Assembly (NCBI GenBank): GCA_009911355.1
Contig: QXXE01000029.1
Span: forward strand, 1-48,015
Reading direction: 5' to 3'
Source: Clostridiaceae bacterium
GTDB lineage: Bacteria > Bacillota > Clostridia > Oscillospirales > Butyricicoccaceae
Length of the DNA stretch: 48,015 nucleotides
The notes beneath the pieces were generated by a model. That model was not told where the DNA came from, did not search any database, and saw nothing but the letters and a program-made list of their open reading frames with translations. Below are positions 40,265 to 47,888 of this stretch, in pieces (position 1 is the stretch's first letter; each line of letters starts with the position of its first letter). The translations under genes and the position numbers were made by a program.

Positions 40265-41311
40265 ATGAAAATGGGACAAAAAAGGAAAAATATTGTTTTT
40301 TTTGTACGGATGGCGGCGTTTCTGGTGATTTTCGGGCTGTTGTTCGCGCCGCTCAAGGAGCTTGTATGCCGTAAGTCGCTGACCGGCACTTGGGATATGA
40401 CCAACAAAGTCGGCGGCTTCTACAACGAGCCGGAGGACGAATTTGAAATCCTGTTCTTGGGTTCCAGCCATGCCTACGCGGCCTTCTCGCCCCTCCGGCT
40501 GTGGGAGGATACCGGGATCAAAAGCTATGTATTCGCGACCCAGCGCCAGCCGCTTTGGGCGACTTATGCCTATCTTTTGGAAGCGCTGAAAACCCAGTCG
40601 CCAAAGCTGGTGGTCGTCGACTGCCGGGGGGCGCTCGAGCCTGCGGAAAGCTTCTATGAGGAAGGGGTTAGCTATTCCTTTATGGATGATATCCCGTTTT
40701 CGCTGAACAAGGTACGGCTGGCGTGGGTGTCCGGGCAGACAATGGAGGAGCGTGCGGAGCTCCTCTGCAACTTCATCAAGTACCACGGGCGCTGGGCCGA
40801 CCTGGAAGATGCAGACTGGGAATTTGACCGCGGTGCGCTGCACGACCCGTATAAGGGTTATGTTTTCCTGCCCGATAAGGCGGAGGAGTATCCGTGCCCC
40901 GAAACCGGCGGCATCACCGCGCGCGCCCCGCTGGACGGCAAAAACGAATACTGGCTGCGCCGGATCATTGAGCACTGCCAAAAGCGTCAGCTGCCCCTGC
41001 TGCTCGTCAAAACGCCGTCCAACCTGAGCGCGGAGGAAAAAGCGCTGGTCAACACGGTTGCCGCTATTGCGGGGGAATACGATGTACCTTTTGCCGACTT
41101 CAACGGGCACTATGCGGAGATCGGGCTGGATGCGTCGATGTTTTTCGACGAGCACCACATGGACGCGCGCGGCGCTGCAAAATTTACCGACTATTTTGCG
41201 GCGGCGCTGGAACGCGATGGTACTAGCCTGGGCTTTTCCCGCGCGGAGGGCGACCGCCTTTGGGCGGATTCCGCAGCGGAATACGGGGAAAAACTCGCTT
41301 CGCTTTCATAA
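40265..41311 (+). CDS. SGNH-fold acyltransferase partner (AlgJ/AlgX/DltD-like)
   Basis: A 348-residue protein with an N-terminal membrane anchor (about 14-32) and an outward SGNH-type domain. The Ser block LGSSHAYAAF (Ser68), and the C-terminal FFDEHHMDARGA carrying the Asp-x-x-His pair, are both present. The ATG lies four bases after the MBOAT stop. Such proteins complete the O-acetyl transfer begun by the MBOAT protein. Likely acceptor: a cell-surface polysaccharide (inference from the pair and the epimerase-like gene upstream). Confidence 0.87.
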   Translation: MKMGQKRKNIVFFVRMAAFLVIFGLLFAPLKELVCRKSLTGTWDMTNKVGGFYNEPEDEFEILFLGSSHAYAAFSPLRLWEDTGIKSYVFATQRQPLWATYAYLLEALKTQSPKLVVVDCRGALEPAESFYEEGVSYSFMDDIPFSLNKVRLAWVSGQTMEERAELLCNFIKYHGRWADLEDADWEFDRGALHDPYKGYVFLPDKAEEYPCPETGGITARAPLDGKNEYWLRRIIEHCQKRQLPLLLVKTPSNLSAEEKALVNTVAAIAGEYDVPFADFNGHYAEIGLDASMFFDEHHMDARGAAKFTDYFAAALERDGTSLGFSRAEGDRLWADSAAEYGEKLASLS

Positions 41312-41404
41312 AGACATCTATTTTACTTTTATAAATACAGCTATTTAACTTTTTGCAAGTATTGGCAGAAGAACACGGATTTTGTAAAAAACACTCTTTT
41401 ACGC

Positions 41405-41433
41405 TTTACAAAGCAGTGGAATAATGTTAAAAT
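41405..41433 (+). promoter_or_regulatory. Promoter of the HTH gene
   Basis: TTTACA (41405-41410), 17-base spacer, TAAAAT (41428-41433). Confidence 0.7.
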
Positions 41434-41529
41434 AAAACCATGTGATTTGGGACATCACAAAATGGGAAAACGTGCGGGTTTGCGGGAACAGATCCACACA
41501 AATTTTTGGATAAAAAAGGATGATTTAAG

Positions 41530-41985
41530 GTGTTATTTACAGAATTGACAAAAATTGAACGTTCCGATCTGGAAAGCCGGTTGGAACAGAGCCTGACCGA
41601 GCGAGGGATAGACCCGGAGCTGCTGGCGCAGACGCTTGGGGAAGGCGTGCCGCTGAAGGAGCTGATGCTGGGCGTGATCGAGGAGGCGATTCACGAAGCG
41701 GCGGCGGCAAACCGGGAAAGCTTCCGCGCGCGGCAGCGCAAGGGCATACAGGATGCGATCGAGCGTGGGATGCCGATCGGCCGCCCGTCGCGCAAGGATG
41801 AGAAGAAGTTCGCCGAGGTGCTTGCACTTTACGAAGACCGGCAGATGACCGGCGACCAGGCGGCTAAGCGCCTGCACGTCGCGCGCGGCACATTTTACCG
41901 CTGGGTCAAGGAAGCGCGGGCAGAGGGGCTCGCTGCGGAGCCGGAGCTCAGCCAGCCCGTAGACCCCGAAGGGCCCGATGAATGA
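41530..41985 (+). CDS. Resolvase-type helix-turn-helix protein lacking a catalytic domain
   Basis: A 151-residue cytosolic protein. Residues about 60-130 read RARQRKGIQDAIERGMPIGR, then VLALYEDRQMTGDQAAKRLHVARGTFYRWVKEA, the linker and HTH_7-type DNA-binding part of serine recombinases (Hin/resolvase). The N-terminal 55 residues are helical (SDLESRLEQSLTERGI) and contain no Ser-recombinase nucleophile region, so it is a DNA-binding protein or domain-truncated recombinase, not an active one. GTG start at 41530, AAAGGATG before it. Own promoter. I would not call it decayed, as the frame is complete with a distinctive N-terminus. Confidence 0.72.
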   Translation: MLFTELTKIERSDLESRLEQSLTERGIDPELLAQTLGEGVPLKELMLGVIEEAIHEAAAANRESFRARQRKGIQDAIERGMPIGRPSRKDEKKFAEVLALYEDRQMTGDQAAKRLHVARGTFYRWVKEARAEGLAAEPELSQPVDPEGPDE

Positions 41986-42276
41986 GTTTACATAAACCGC
42001 GCGCCAGCGCGCCTGACAGGGAAGCCGGTGCAGGGGTTGGATCGTCCTGCCCTGAATAAACCGCGTGGCGGCGCGCAGCCGAAGCAAACCCGCACAAGAT
42101 CATCCTTGCCCTCTGCGGCCGGGGGACGTGTCCCCATGCGCTGCATCCCCCAGCGCGGAGGGCAGCGGGCCCTGCCTATGGCCCGCCAGCGTATGTTTCC
42201 CTGATGTCCTGGCCGGGCAGTGCTTACCGGGCAAGCAGCGGCTTTTTTCTGAAAGACACCGAATTTATCCAAAACG
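41986..42276. other. Intergenic, imperfect 62-bp tandem repeat
   Basis: No gene supported. ATAAACCGCG followed by a GCGCGC block occurs at about 41993 and again at about 42055, and both units end in a similar GATC(G/A)TCCT(G)GCCCT segment, suggesting a decayed 62-bp duplication. GGGGACGTGTCCCC (near 42121) is a palindrome. Transcription from both sides meets here. Confidence 0.4.
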
Positions 42277-42317
42277 AAAAGCGCCTGTACCGTCTGGATA
42301 CGGAACAGGCGCTTTTT
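42277..42317. terminator. Bidirectional terminator between convergent genes
   Basis: AAAAGCGCCTGT (42277-42288) pairs with ACAGGCGCTTTTT (42305-42317), with an inner CCGT/ACGG stem. Works for the HTH gene and the Sel1 gene. Confidence 0.9.
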
Positions 42318-42407
42318 GATGCTTTTTTCTTCTGCCGCCGTGCATTGTTGCGGTTCCCTTATAAGAGGGCGTGGGAGCAGTCCCCGGCAGACTGTCTTAA
42401 CGGGCAT

Positions 42408-43382
42408 TTACTCGCCGGCAGGCTGGGAGGCGGGGAGCTGCTGAAGCAGTTCTGCTGCTTCGGAGAGCCCTGCGCCAGCCGCGAGTGTCAGCAGCCGGAG
42501 GGCAGCGTCCGGGTCGTGCGGGACGGCTGAGCCCTTCGCGTAGAGCGTCCCAAGCGCGAGCTGCGCCTCGGGGTCGTCCTTCTTGACCGCCTGCTCGTAC
42601 CATTCGACCGCAATATTGGTGCTTTGCGGCACAACGTCGCCCTTGAGGTAGGCGTTGCCCAGATAGGTCATGGCGCGCGCATAGCCGCCAAAGGCCGCCC
42701 GCTTGACCCATTCGATGCCCTTTGCTTCCTCGTCGTCCTCGCGGATGAGGATCATGCCGTATTCATACTGCGCGCGGGACAGCCCCATATCCGCCGCCCG
42801 GTTGAGGTAATACAGCCCCGTGCGCCGGTCGGTTTCAAGGTTGGCCCTTGCGCTCTCATAGAGCTCCTCGGCAACCGGCTCGGACTCGCCGACATACTTC
42901 GCCAGGATTTCCGCTGCCTGCTGGTTGCCCTGCTCGGCGGCGCGGCGCAGCCATGCCCGCCCGACCGCAAGGTCGCGCGGCACCTGATAGCCCTGGATAT
43001 ACATTGACCCCAGCAGCGCCTGCGCCTTCTGATTGCCGAGCTCGCTGCCCAGCTGGAAAAAGCCGCGCGCCCGCTCAAATTCCTGCGCCTGGAATGCCTT
43101 CATCCCCTCGGTCGCGGCGTTTGCGGCGGCGCGTTCGACCTCCTCGTGAGTGTGTTCCTGCATAAACTGCATCGACCGCTCGGAAATGCAGATCGGCTCC
43201 ATAACCGGCCAGCCCTCCGGCTTGTGTACCGGCTCGTCCCAGGCCGGGGCCTGCGGCGGGATATACGCTGGCTCCTCTTCCTCGGGCTCGTGGATGAGCT
43301 CGGGCTCGTCCCAGCCCTTATCCAAGCCCGCGTCCTCCAGCTCGTCATGTTTATTTTTCCTGAAAAAATCAAACAGTCCCAT
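42408..43382 (-). CDS. Sel1-repeat (TPR-like) protein
   Basis: A 324-residue cytosolic protein. The N-terminus MGLFDFFRK is a short amphipathic start, then an acidic/Pro-rich stretch to about 60, then about five Sel1-like repeats of 36 residues (for example ARGFFQLGSELGNQKAQALL, GRAWLRRAAEQGNQQAAEIL, GIEWVKRAAFGGYARAMTYL, AVEWYEQAVKKDDPEAQLAL, ALRLLTLAAGAGLSEAAELL). Sel1 arrays are protein-interaction scaffolds. The ATG at 43382 was chosen over a GTG two codons upstream because AAAGGAACAG is better spaced. Function unknown. Confidence 0.88.
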   Translation of the reverse strand: MGLFDFFRKNKHDELEDAGLDKGWDEPELIHEPEEEEPAYIPPQAPAWDEPVHKPEGWPVMEPICISERSMQFMQEHTHEEVERAAANAATEGMKAFQAQEFERARGFFQLGSELGNQKAQALLGSMYIQGYQVPRDLAVGRAWLRRAAEQGNQQAAEILAKYVGESEPVAEELYESARANLETDRRTGLYYLNRAADMGLSRAQYEYGMILIREDDEEAKGIEWVKRAAFGGYARAMTYLGNAYLKGDVVPQSTNIAVEWYEQAVKKDDPEAQLALGTLYAKGSAVPHDPDAALRLLTLAAGAGLSEAAELLQQLPASQPAGE

Positions 43383-43669
43383 TCGCACTGTTCCTTTCTA
43401 TATAACCGCGTTTATATCAAAGTTGCTTTTCCTATATCCTACCATATTCCCGCCCCGTTTTCAACAGCCTGTGGACAAAATTTCGCGTCCGCCCGATAAA
43501 CTGACAACTTGCACAAATCATAACGTCCCAAACCGCTTCGCCTGCCTGCGCAGGCAGCAATTTGCCCTGGAAAAACAGCCGGGCGGGCGCCTGCCGGAGA
43601 GCCTTGCGCCCTGCTGTTTGTGTAAACGTATGATTGATGGGAAAGCCCTGCGCGGCATGCGGATAGGTC

Positions 43670-43698
43670 TTGCAAAAGCGCCCCGCGTATGATAGAAT
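43670..43698 (+). promoter_or_regulatory. Promoter of the histidinol-phosphatase gene
   Basis: TTGCAA (43670-43675), 17-base spacer, TAGAAT (43693-43698) preceded by TGA, an extended -10. The leader is only about 30 bases. Confidence 0.8.
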
Positions 43699-43735
43699 AG
43701 GCCAGTAAACATTTAGCTGCCAGGGAGGGGCTTCC

Positions 43736-44521
43736 ATGCTTGCCGATTACCATCTTCACACCGCGTTCAGCGACGATTCCGTTACCCCCATGGAGGACAT
43801 GGTGCAGCGCGCGCTGGCGCTGGGCTTCGACGAGATCTGTTTTACCGAACACGTCGATTACGGTGTAAAGACCGACCTGAACTGTGATTACGCGGCCTAT
43901 TTCCGCACCCTGCGCGCCATGCAGGAGCAATACGCCGGGCGTATTTCCATCCGTGCGGGCATTGAATTTGGCGTGCAGGCCGAAACGGCCAGCCAGTTCG
44001 AGGACGATTTCGCCCGTTATCCGTTTGATTTTGTGATCCTGAGCAACCATCAGGTCGGGAACAAAGAGTTTTGGAACTACGAATTCCAGGAGGGCCGCAC
44101 CCAGGACGAGTACCAGGCTGCCTACTATCAGGCGATTTACGACGTTATGCGGCGCTACAAAAACTATTCGATCCTGGGGCACCTCGACATGATCAAGCGC
44201 TATGACAAATGCGGCGCGTACCCGGATGAAAAGGTGCTGCCGCTCATTGAGCGGATCCTGCGGCAGGCGATTGCCGACGGCAAGGGGATTGAGCTCAATA
44301 CCTCCTCGTTTAAATACGGCCTGCCCGACCTGATGCCCTCGCGGCGCATCCTGCGCTTTTACCGCGAGCTGGGCGGCGAGCTCCTGACCATCGGCTCCGA
44401 CTCCCATGAGACCGTCCACCTCGGCGACCATATCCGCGAGGTGCGCCCCGTCCTGCGCGATTTGGGTTTCCGTACCTTCTGTACCTTTGAGCGCATGAAA
44501 CCGGTTTTCCATGACCTTTGA
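43736..44521 (+). CDS. Histidinol-phosphatase, PHP family (HisK-type)
   Basis: A 261-residue metal-dependent phosphatase of the PHP class, which removes phosphate from L-histidinol phosphate in histidine synthesis. DYHLHTAFSDDS with His6 and His8, FTEHVDYG, RAGIEFGVQ, ILSNHQV, ILGHLDMIKRY and the late GSDSHETVHLG all match the metal-binding positions of HisJ/HisK. Normal length. GGGAGGGG precedes the ATG. No other his gene is in the window, so it stands alone; some members of this family act on other substrates. Confidence 0.9.
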   Translation: MLADYHLHTAFSDDSVTPMEDMVQRALALGFDEICFTEHVDYGVKTDLNCDYAAYFRTLRAMQEQYAGRISIRAGIEFGVQAETASQFEDDFARYPFDFVILSNHQVGNKEFWNYEFQEGRTQDEYQAAYYQAIYDVMRRYKNYSILGHLDMIKRYDKCGAYPDEKVLPLIERILRQAIADGKGIELNTSSFKYGLPDLMPSRRILRFYRELGGELLTIGSDSHETVHLGDHIREVRPVLRDLGFRTFCTFERMKPVFHDL

Positions 44522-44537
44522 TGCCGTTTCCGCACTG

Positions 44538-44566
44538 AAAAAGCACCCGCCGAGGGTGCTTTTTTG
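44538..44566 (+). terminator. Rho-independent terminator
   Basis: AAAAAGCACCC pairs with GGGTGCTTTTTT around the loop GCCGA. Confidence 0.92.
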
Positions 44567-44849
44567 CTTTATACGCTTTGCTATCCAAACAATCTGGATA
44601 CCTCAAAATAAAATGATACTTCAATTAGATATCCGGGATGTTGGGGATGCTATAAGCACGCTTGGATGAAGTTCTTATCGCAGGCAATCCGAGGTAAACC
44701 GCTTTTGACCCACCACTTTACTCCACTTTTGCACTTACAAAAAGTACACCGCTGCCCGTTTCCATATGAAGCTTACTCTAACGATCAATGTCTCTTCATC
44801 TCTTTTACGAGTGCAATCAGAAGATTAAGAGCAATCTGCGAAAAGGTAT
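44567..44849. other. Lower-GC intergenic stretch beside the IS relic
   Basis: The base composition falls sharply compared with the flanks and no gene is visible. It may include the downstream end of the IS630 element, but I could not identify matching terminal inverted repeats. Confidence 0.45.
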
Positions 44850-45608
44850 TCAGTATCCGGTGCAGGTAAACCAACCTTGACAATCAGATGGAGTAACCAG
44901 GTTAAGAGCCTGTGGAATCGCGGAAATCAGCTTATCCTTGGTGCGAATACGCCATTTACGCAGGATGGATTTCATCTTTGCCCACATCTTCTCGATGGGA
45001 TTCAGATCCGGGCTATATGGCGGCAGATAGAGAGGTGTTGCACCTTTTGCCCGAATCAGTTCGCCCACAAAATTGCAATGGTGCGTTCTGAGATTGTCCA
45101 TAATGACATAGTCCCCCTCATGAATCGACGGCAGAAGGACGGTTTCCAGGTATTCTTTGAAGCGTTCTTTTGTCGTGCCTCCTTCAAACGTCATACAGGC
45201 AAATTGAGCATCCTGACGGATTGCAGACATGACTGTTGTGCTTTTGGGGGTGCTGAACGGAGCATGATCTACCACTCGGGTCTTTCCTACAGAACGACCA
45301 TACCGTCGTATCAGGTTCGTGTTTACACCGCTTTCATCCAGAAAAACCAGCTTTTCTCCTGGTATTTCTTCCATGAGTTCTTTCCATTCCGCTCGCTTTT
45401 CCTGTACATCGGGGTCGCTCCTGTTCCGAAGCGTGAATCACCTTCTTCTTCAGCGAGCACCCCAATTTCTCGCGCACGATCCGACCCAGTCGGGATTCAC
45501 TGATATCCAATCACGTTCGCTAACCCCATATGCCTGTGTTATCATCTTAGCGTTATGGGTTCGTTCATATCCCCTCACAAGCCGTTCCCGCGTTTCAATG
45601 CTTAACAT
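44850..45608 (-). pseudogene. IS630-family transposase, decayed
   Basis: Pieces of one transposase lie in three frames. The N-terminus (MLSIETRERLVRGYERTHNA, then KMITQAYGVSE) starts at 45608 after AGGTG. A deletion of part of the helix-turn-helix linker follows, then DISESRLGRIVREKLGCSL with KKKVIHASEQERP in another frame, and after one extra C at the run GACCCCGATG the third frame gives DVQEKRAEWKELMEEIPGEK and the DDE domain: VFLDESGVN (first Asp), YVIMDNLRTHH (second Asp), YSPDLNPIEKMWAKMK (Glu). The C-terminal half is intact as a 174-residue frame ending at 44850. Lower GC than neighbours fits foreign origin. The copy cannot move by itself. Confidence 0.85.
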
Positions 45609-45814
45609 TCTTTTTCACCTCGGACTCATTATACCTCTTTTTCCGCTGTTTGTGAATCGTTTTTCGCTGATTGCTCTAAAATGGTACAACATCATTAAGT
45701 GTGGTAACTCAACTTTAACCGATTTGGCCTCATCCTTCTACTTCTTTCTTCCCACTGCTGTCCAATATGTATTGTACTCCTACAGCTTTTGGTGAAAGTT
45801 ATTTGCATCCCCTC

Positions 45815-45843
45815 TTGCGTTTTGGGAGAACTTGCCGTACAAT
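45815..45843 (+). promoter_or_regulatory. Promoter of the inositol-monophosphatase-family gene
   Basis: TTGCGT (45815-45820), 17-base spacer, TACAAT (45838-45843). Confidence 0.75.
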
Positions 45844-45884
45844 AAGGACTGGAAAAATGATTTTTTTAGATTTTGGAGGGAATT

Positions 45885-46670
45885 ATGCTGATACAGGAAA
45901 TTTCGGAAGCTGCCCGCACGGCAGGCCAGATCATATTGGAAGCGCATGATATTTCGCAGGTGGTGAAGGAAAAGCCCGGGACTGCGAATTTTGTGACGGC
46001 TTATGACGTGCGCGTTCAGCACTATCTGCAAACGCGGCTTGGGGAAATCCTTCCCGGCGCGCATTTTATCGGCGAGGAGGAGGACTGCACCGACGACACC
46101 GCCCACGGCTATGCCTTCATCGTCGACCCGATCGACGGCACGACCAACTTTATCCGCGATTACCGCGCTTCCTGCGTGAGCATCGCGCTGGCAAAGGGCG
46201 GCGAGGTGATCACTGGCGTTGTCTATGACCCCTACCGCGACGAGCTGTTCACTGCCGAGCGCGGCCAAGGCGCGGCGCTGAACGGCAAGCCAATCCATGT
46301 GGCGGACAACCCGCTGTCGCGCAGCCTGTTCGGCGTTGGTACGACCAGCTATTACCGTTCCAAAGCGGACAGTACCTTTGCGCTGGCGCGCGCGCTGTTT
46401 GACGTTTCACTCGACCTGCGGCGTTCGGGTTCGTTTGCAATCGACGCGTGTGCGGTTGCGTGCGGCAGGCTCGACCTCGCTTTTGAGATGCGGCTGTCCC
46501 CGTGGGACTACGCAGCGTCGTCCTGTATCCTGCGCGAAGCGGGCGGGGCCATGAGCCAGCTGGACGGCTCGGCCATCACCCTTGAGCATCCCTGTTCGAT
46601 TGTCTGCGGCTCTGAAACCGCGTACCGCGAATTCTTTGAACGGGGTTTCGACCGGATTGTGCAGGATTAA
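45885..46670 (+). CDS. Inositol-monophosphatase family protein (SuhB/CysQ-like)
   Basis: A 261-residue Mg2+-dependent phosphatase. Metal-binding blocks are complete: FIGEEED (Glu), FIVDPIDGTTNFIRDY (Asp-x-Ile-Asp-Gly-Thr) and SPWDYAASSCILREAGG (Asp). Substrate may be inositol phosphate, fructose-1,6-bisphosphate or 3'-phosphoadenosine 5'-phosphate, not distinguishable here. The ATG at 45885 follows GGAGGG; an ATG four codons earlier lies within that ribosome site and is rejected. Single gene, own promoter. Confidence 0.92.
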   Translation: MLIQEISEAARTAGQIILEAHDISQVVKEKPGTANFVTAYDVRVQHYLQTRLGEILPGAHFIGEEEDCTDDTAHGYAFIVDPIDGTTNFIRDYRASCVSIALAKGGEVITGVVYDPYRDELFTAERGQGAALNGKPIHVADNPLSRSLFGVGTTSYYRSKADSTFALARALFDVSLDLRRSGSFAIDACAVACGRLDLAFEMRLSPWDYAASSCILREAGGAMSQLDGSAITLEHPCSIVCGSETAYREFFERGFDRIVQD

Positions 46671-46682
46671 CCCCGCAGCGCG

Positions 46683-46730
46683 CAAAAAAAGCAGCCGACC
46701 CAGGGGGGGGCGGCCACCGCAAAAAAGGAG
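46683..46730 (-). terminator. Likely terminator of the 29-residue minus-strand gene
   Basis: Minus-strand GGCCG...CGGCTGC arms around a C-rich loop are followed by TTTTTTT at 46692-46686. Also acts, less well, as an end to the gene on the other strand. Confidence 0.5.
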
Positions 46731-46748
46731 TATTGAGCGTTTTTGCTG

Positions 46749-46838
46749 TTATTTGCCCTTTTTGCTGCGCAGGCGCATCAGCGTACCCTGTACTTGCAGC
46801 TCGGCGTCGATCACGTCGGGGGAGATCAAACGGAACAT
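46749..46838 (-). CDS. 29-residue conserved-looking small protein
   Basis: A minus-strand frame of 30 codons encodes MFRLISPDVIDAELQVQGTL followed by MRLRSKKGK. AGAGGTG lies six bases before the ATG at 46838, and a near-consensus promoter (TTGCGA, 17 bases, TACAAT) is 39 bases further up. A U-run hairpin follows the stop. It is soluble with a basic tail and no hydrophobic segment. The complete set of promoter, ribosome site, frame and terminator on the strand opposite both neighbours makes it more than a chance ORF. It is too short for most gene finders. Family not recognised. Confidence 0.6.
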   Translation of the reverse strand: MFRLISPDVIDAELQVQGTLMRLRSKKGK

Positions 46839-46876
46839 TTCCCGCACCTCTTTCTTCTGGATTTCTTTACAGCCTT

Positions 46877-46905
46877 ATTGTACCTCTTCGGTAACGTTTT
46901 CGCAA
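46877..46905 (-). promoter_or_regulatory. Promoter of the 29-residue gene
   Basis: Minus strand: TTGCGA (46905-46900), exactly 17 bases, TACAAT (46882-46877). Confidence 0.7.
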
Positions 46906-46980
46906 GCGTAGAAGCATACAATATTGCTAAAAATACGTGTTTAATTTTAGTCAAACAATACAATTCTCTGGAGGTATCCC

Positions 46981-47793
46981 ATGCCCGTAAGCGAATACGA
47001 ACGCCTGCTGCACACAGATTTTGCACGGACGCTGCGCAAACCTTTCCGCCGCGCCGTGGAGGAATACCGCATGTTCGCGCCCGGCGACCACGTTGCCGCC
47101 TGCATCTCGGGCGGCAAGGATTCCATGCTGCTGGCGCTGCTGCTGCGGGGGCTTGCGCGGGAACTGCCTTTGGAGATCTCTTTCCTTGCAATGGACCCCG
47201 GCTATGCCCCGGCGCACCGGCAGCATATTGAAGCCAACGCCGAGCGGCTTGGTCTGCCGCTGCACTTTTTCGGGACGAATATCCTGCGTGTCGCGGGCAG
47301 GCATTCCCCGGAGCATCCCTGCTTTCTGTGCGCGAAAATGCGGCGCGGCCATCTCTACGCCGAAGCCCAACGGCTGGGCTGCACGAAAATCGCGCTCGGG
47401 CACCATTACGACGATGCGATTGAAACCGTGCTGATGGGGCTGCTGTACGGCGGGCAGGTGCAGGCCATGCTGCCGCGCCTGCACAGCAAAAACTACCCTG
47501 GGATGGAGCTGGTGCGCCCGCTGTACTTTGTGCGGGAAGCGGCGGTCAGCGCATGGGCGGATGCCTGCGGACTGCGGTTTGAGCCGTGCGGGTGCCCTGC
47601 CGCGCAGCGGGGCACGGACGGTAAACGCGCGGAAGTCAAAGCACTCATCGCGCGTCTGGCAGAGGGGAACCCGCAGGTTGAAAAAAATATCCTGAATGCA
47701 GTGAAGACGGTGGACACCCGGAAGGTGTTAGGCTGGCGTGACGGGAAAGGTCGGCACAGCTTTCTTGATGCATTTGAAACAGATACGTTGTAA
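46981..47793 (+). CDS. TtcA-type tRNA 2-thiocytidine synthetase family protein
   Basis: A 270-residue PP-loop ATPase. SGGKDSMLLALLL near 43-55 is the ATP pyrophosphatase P-loop; HPCFLCAKMRRG near 112-124 has the CxxC, and PCGCPAAQRG supplies the later Cys, which together could hold a 4Fe-4S cluster as in TtcA. GHHYDDAIETVLM is the conserved helix. It should thiolate cytidine 32 of tRNA, though some clostridial relatives have other sulphur-transfer roles. TGGAGG precedes the ATG. Divergent from the 29-residue gene; a TACAAT occurs at 46917 and again at 46960 but neither has a clear -35. Confidence 0.88.
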   Translation: MPVSEYERLLHTDFARTLRKPFRRAVEEYRMFAPGDHVAACISGGKDSMLLALLLRGLARELPLEISFLAMDPGYAPAHRQHIEANAERLGLPLHFFGTNILRVAGRHSPEHPCFLCAKMRRGHLYAEAQRLGCTKIALGHHYDDAIETVLMGLLYGGQVQAMLPRLHSKNYPGMELVRPLYFVREAAVSAWADACGLRFEPCGCPAAQRGTDGKRAEVKALIARLAEGNPQVEKNILNAVKTVDTRKVLGWRDGKGRHSFLDAFETDTL

Positions 47794-47888
47794 CCGCTGC
47801 GCTTCACGGAATCCCTGTGAACTGCCCTTGCAGAAGGCGGCTTTTCAGATTGCACGCTGATGTAAAGCAGCCGATTTGATTTCTTCGT

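Noticed and set aside
44877-45795. Plus-strand open frames across the IS630 relic
   Set aside because: They are antisense to recognisable transposase segments.
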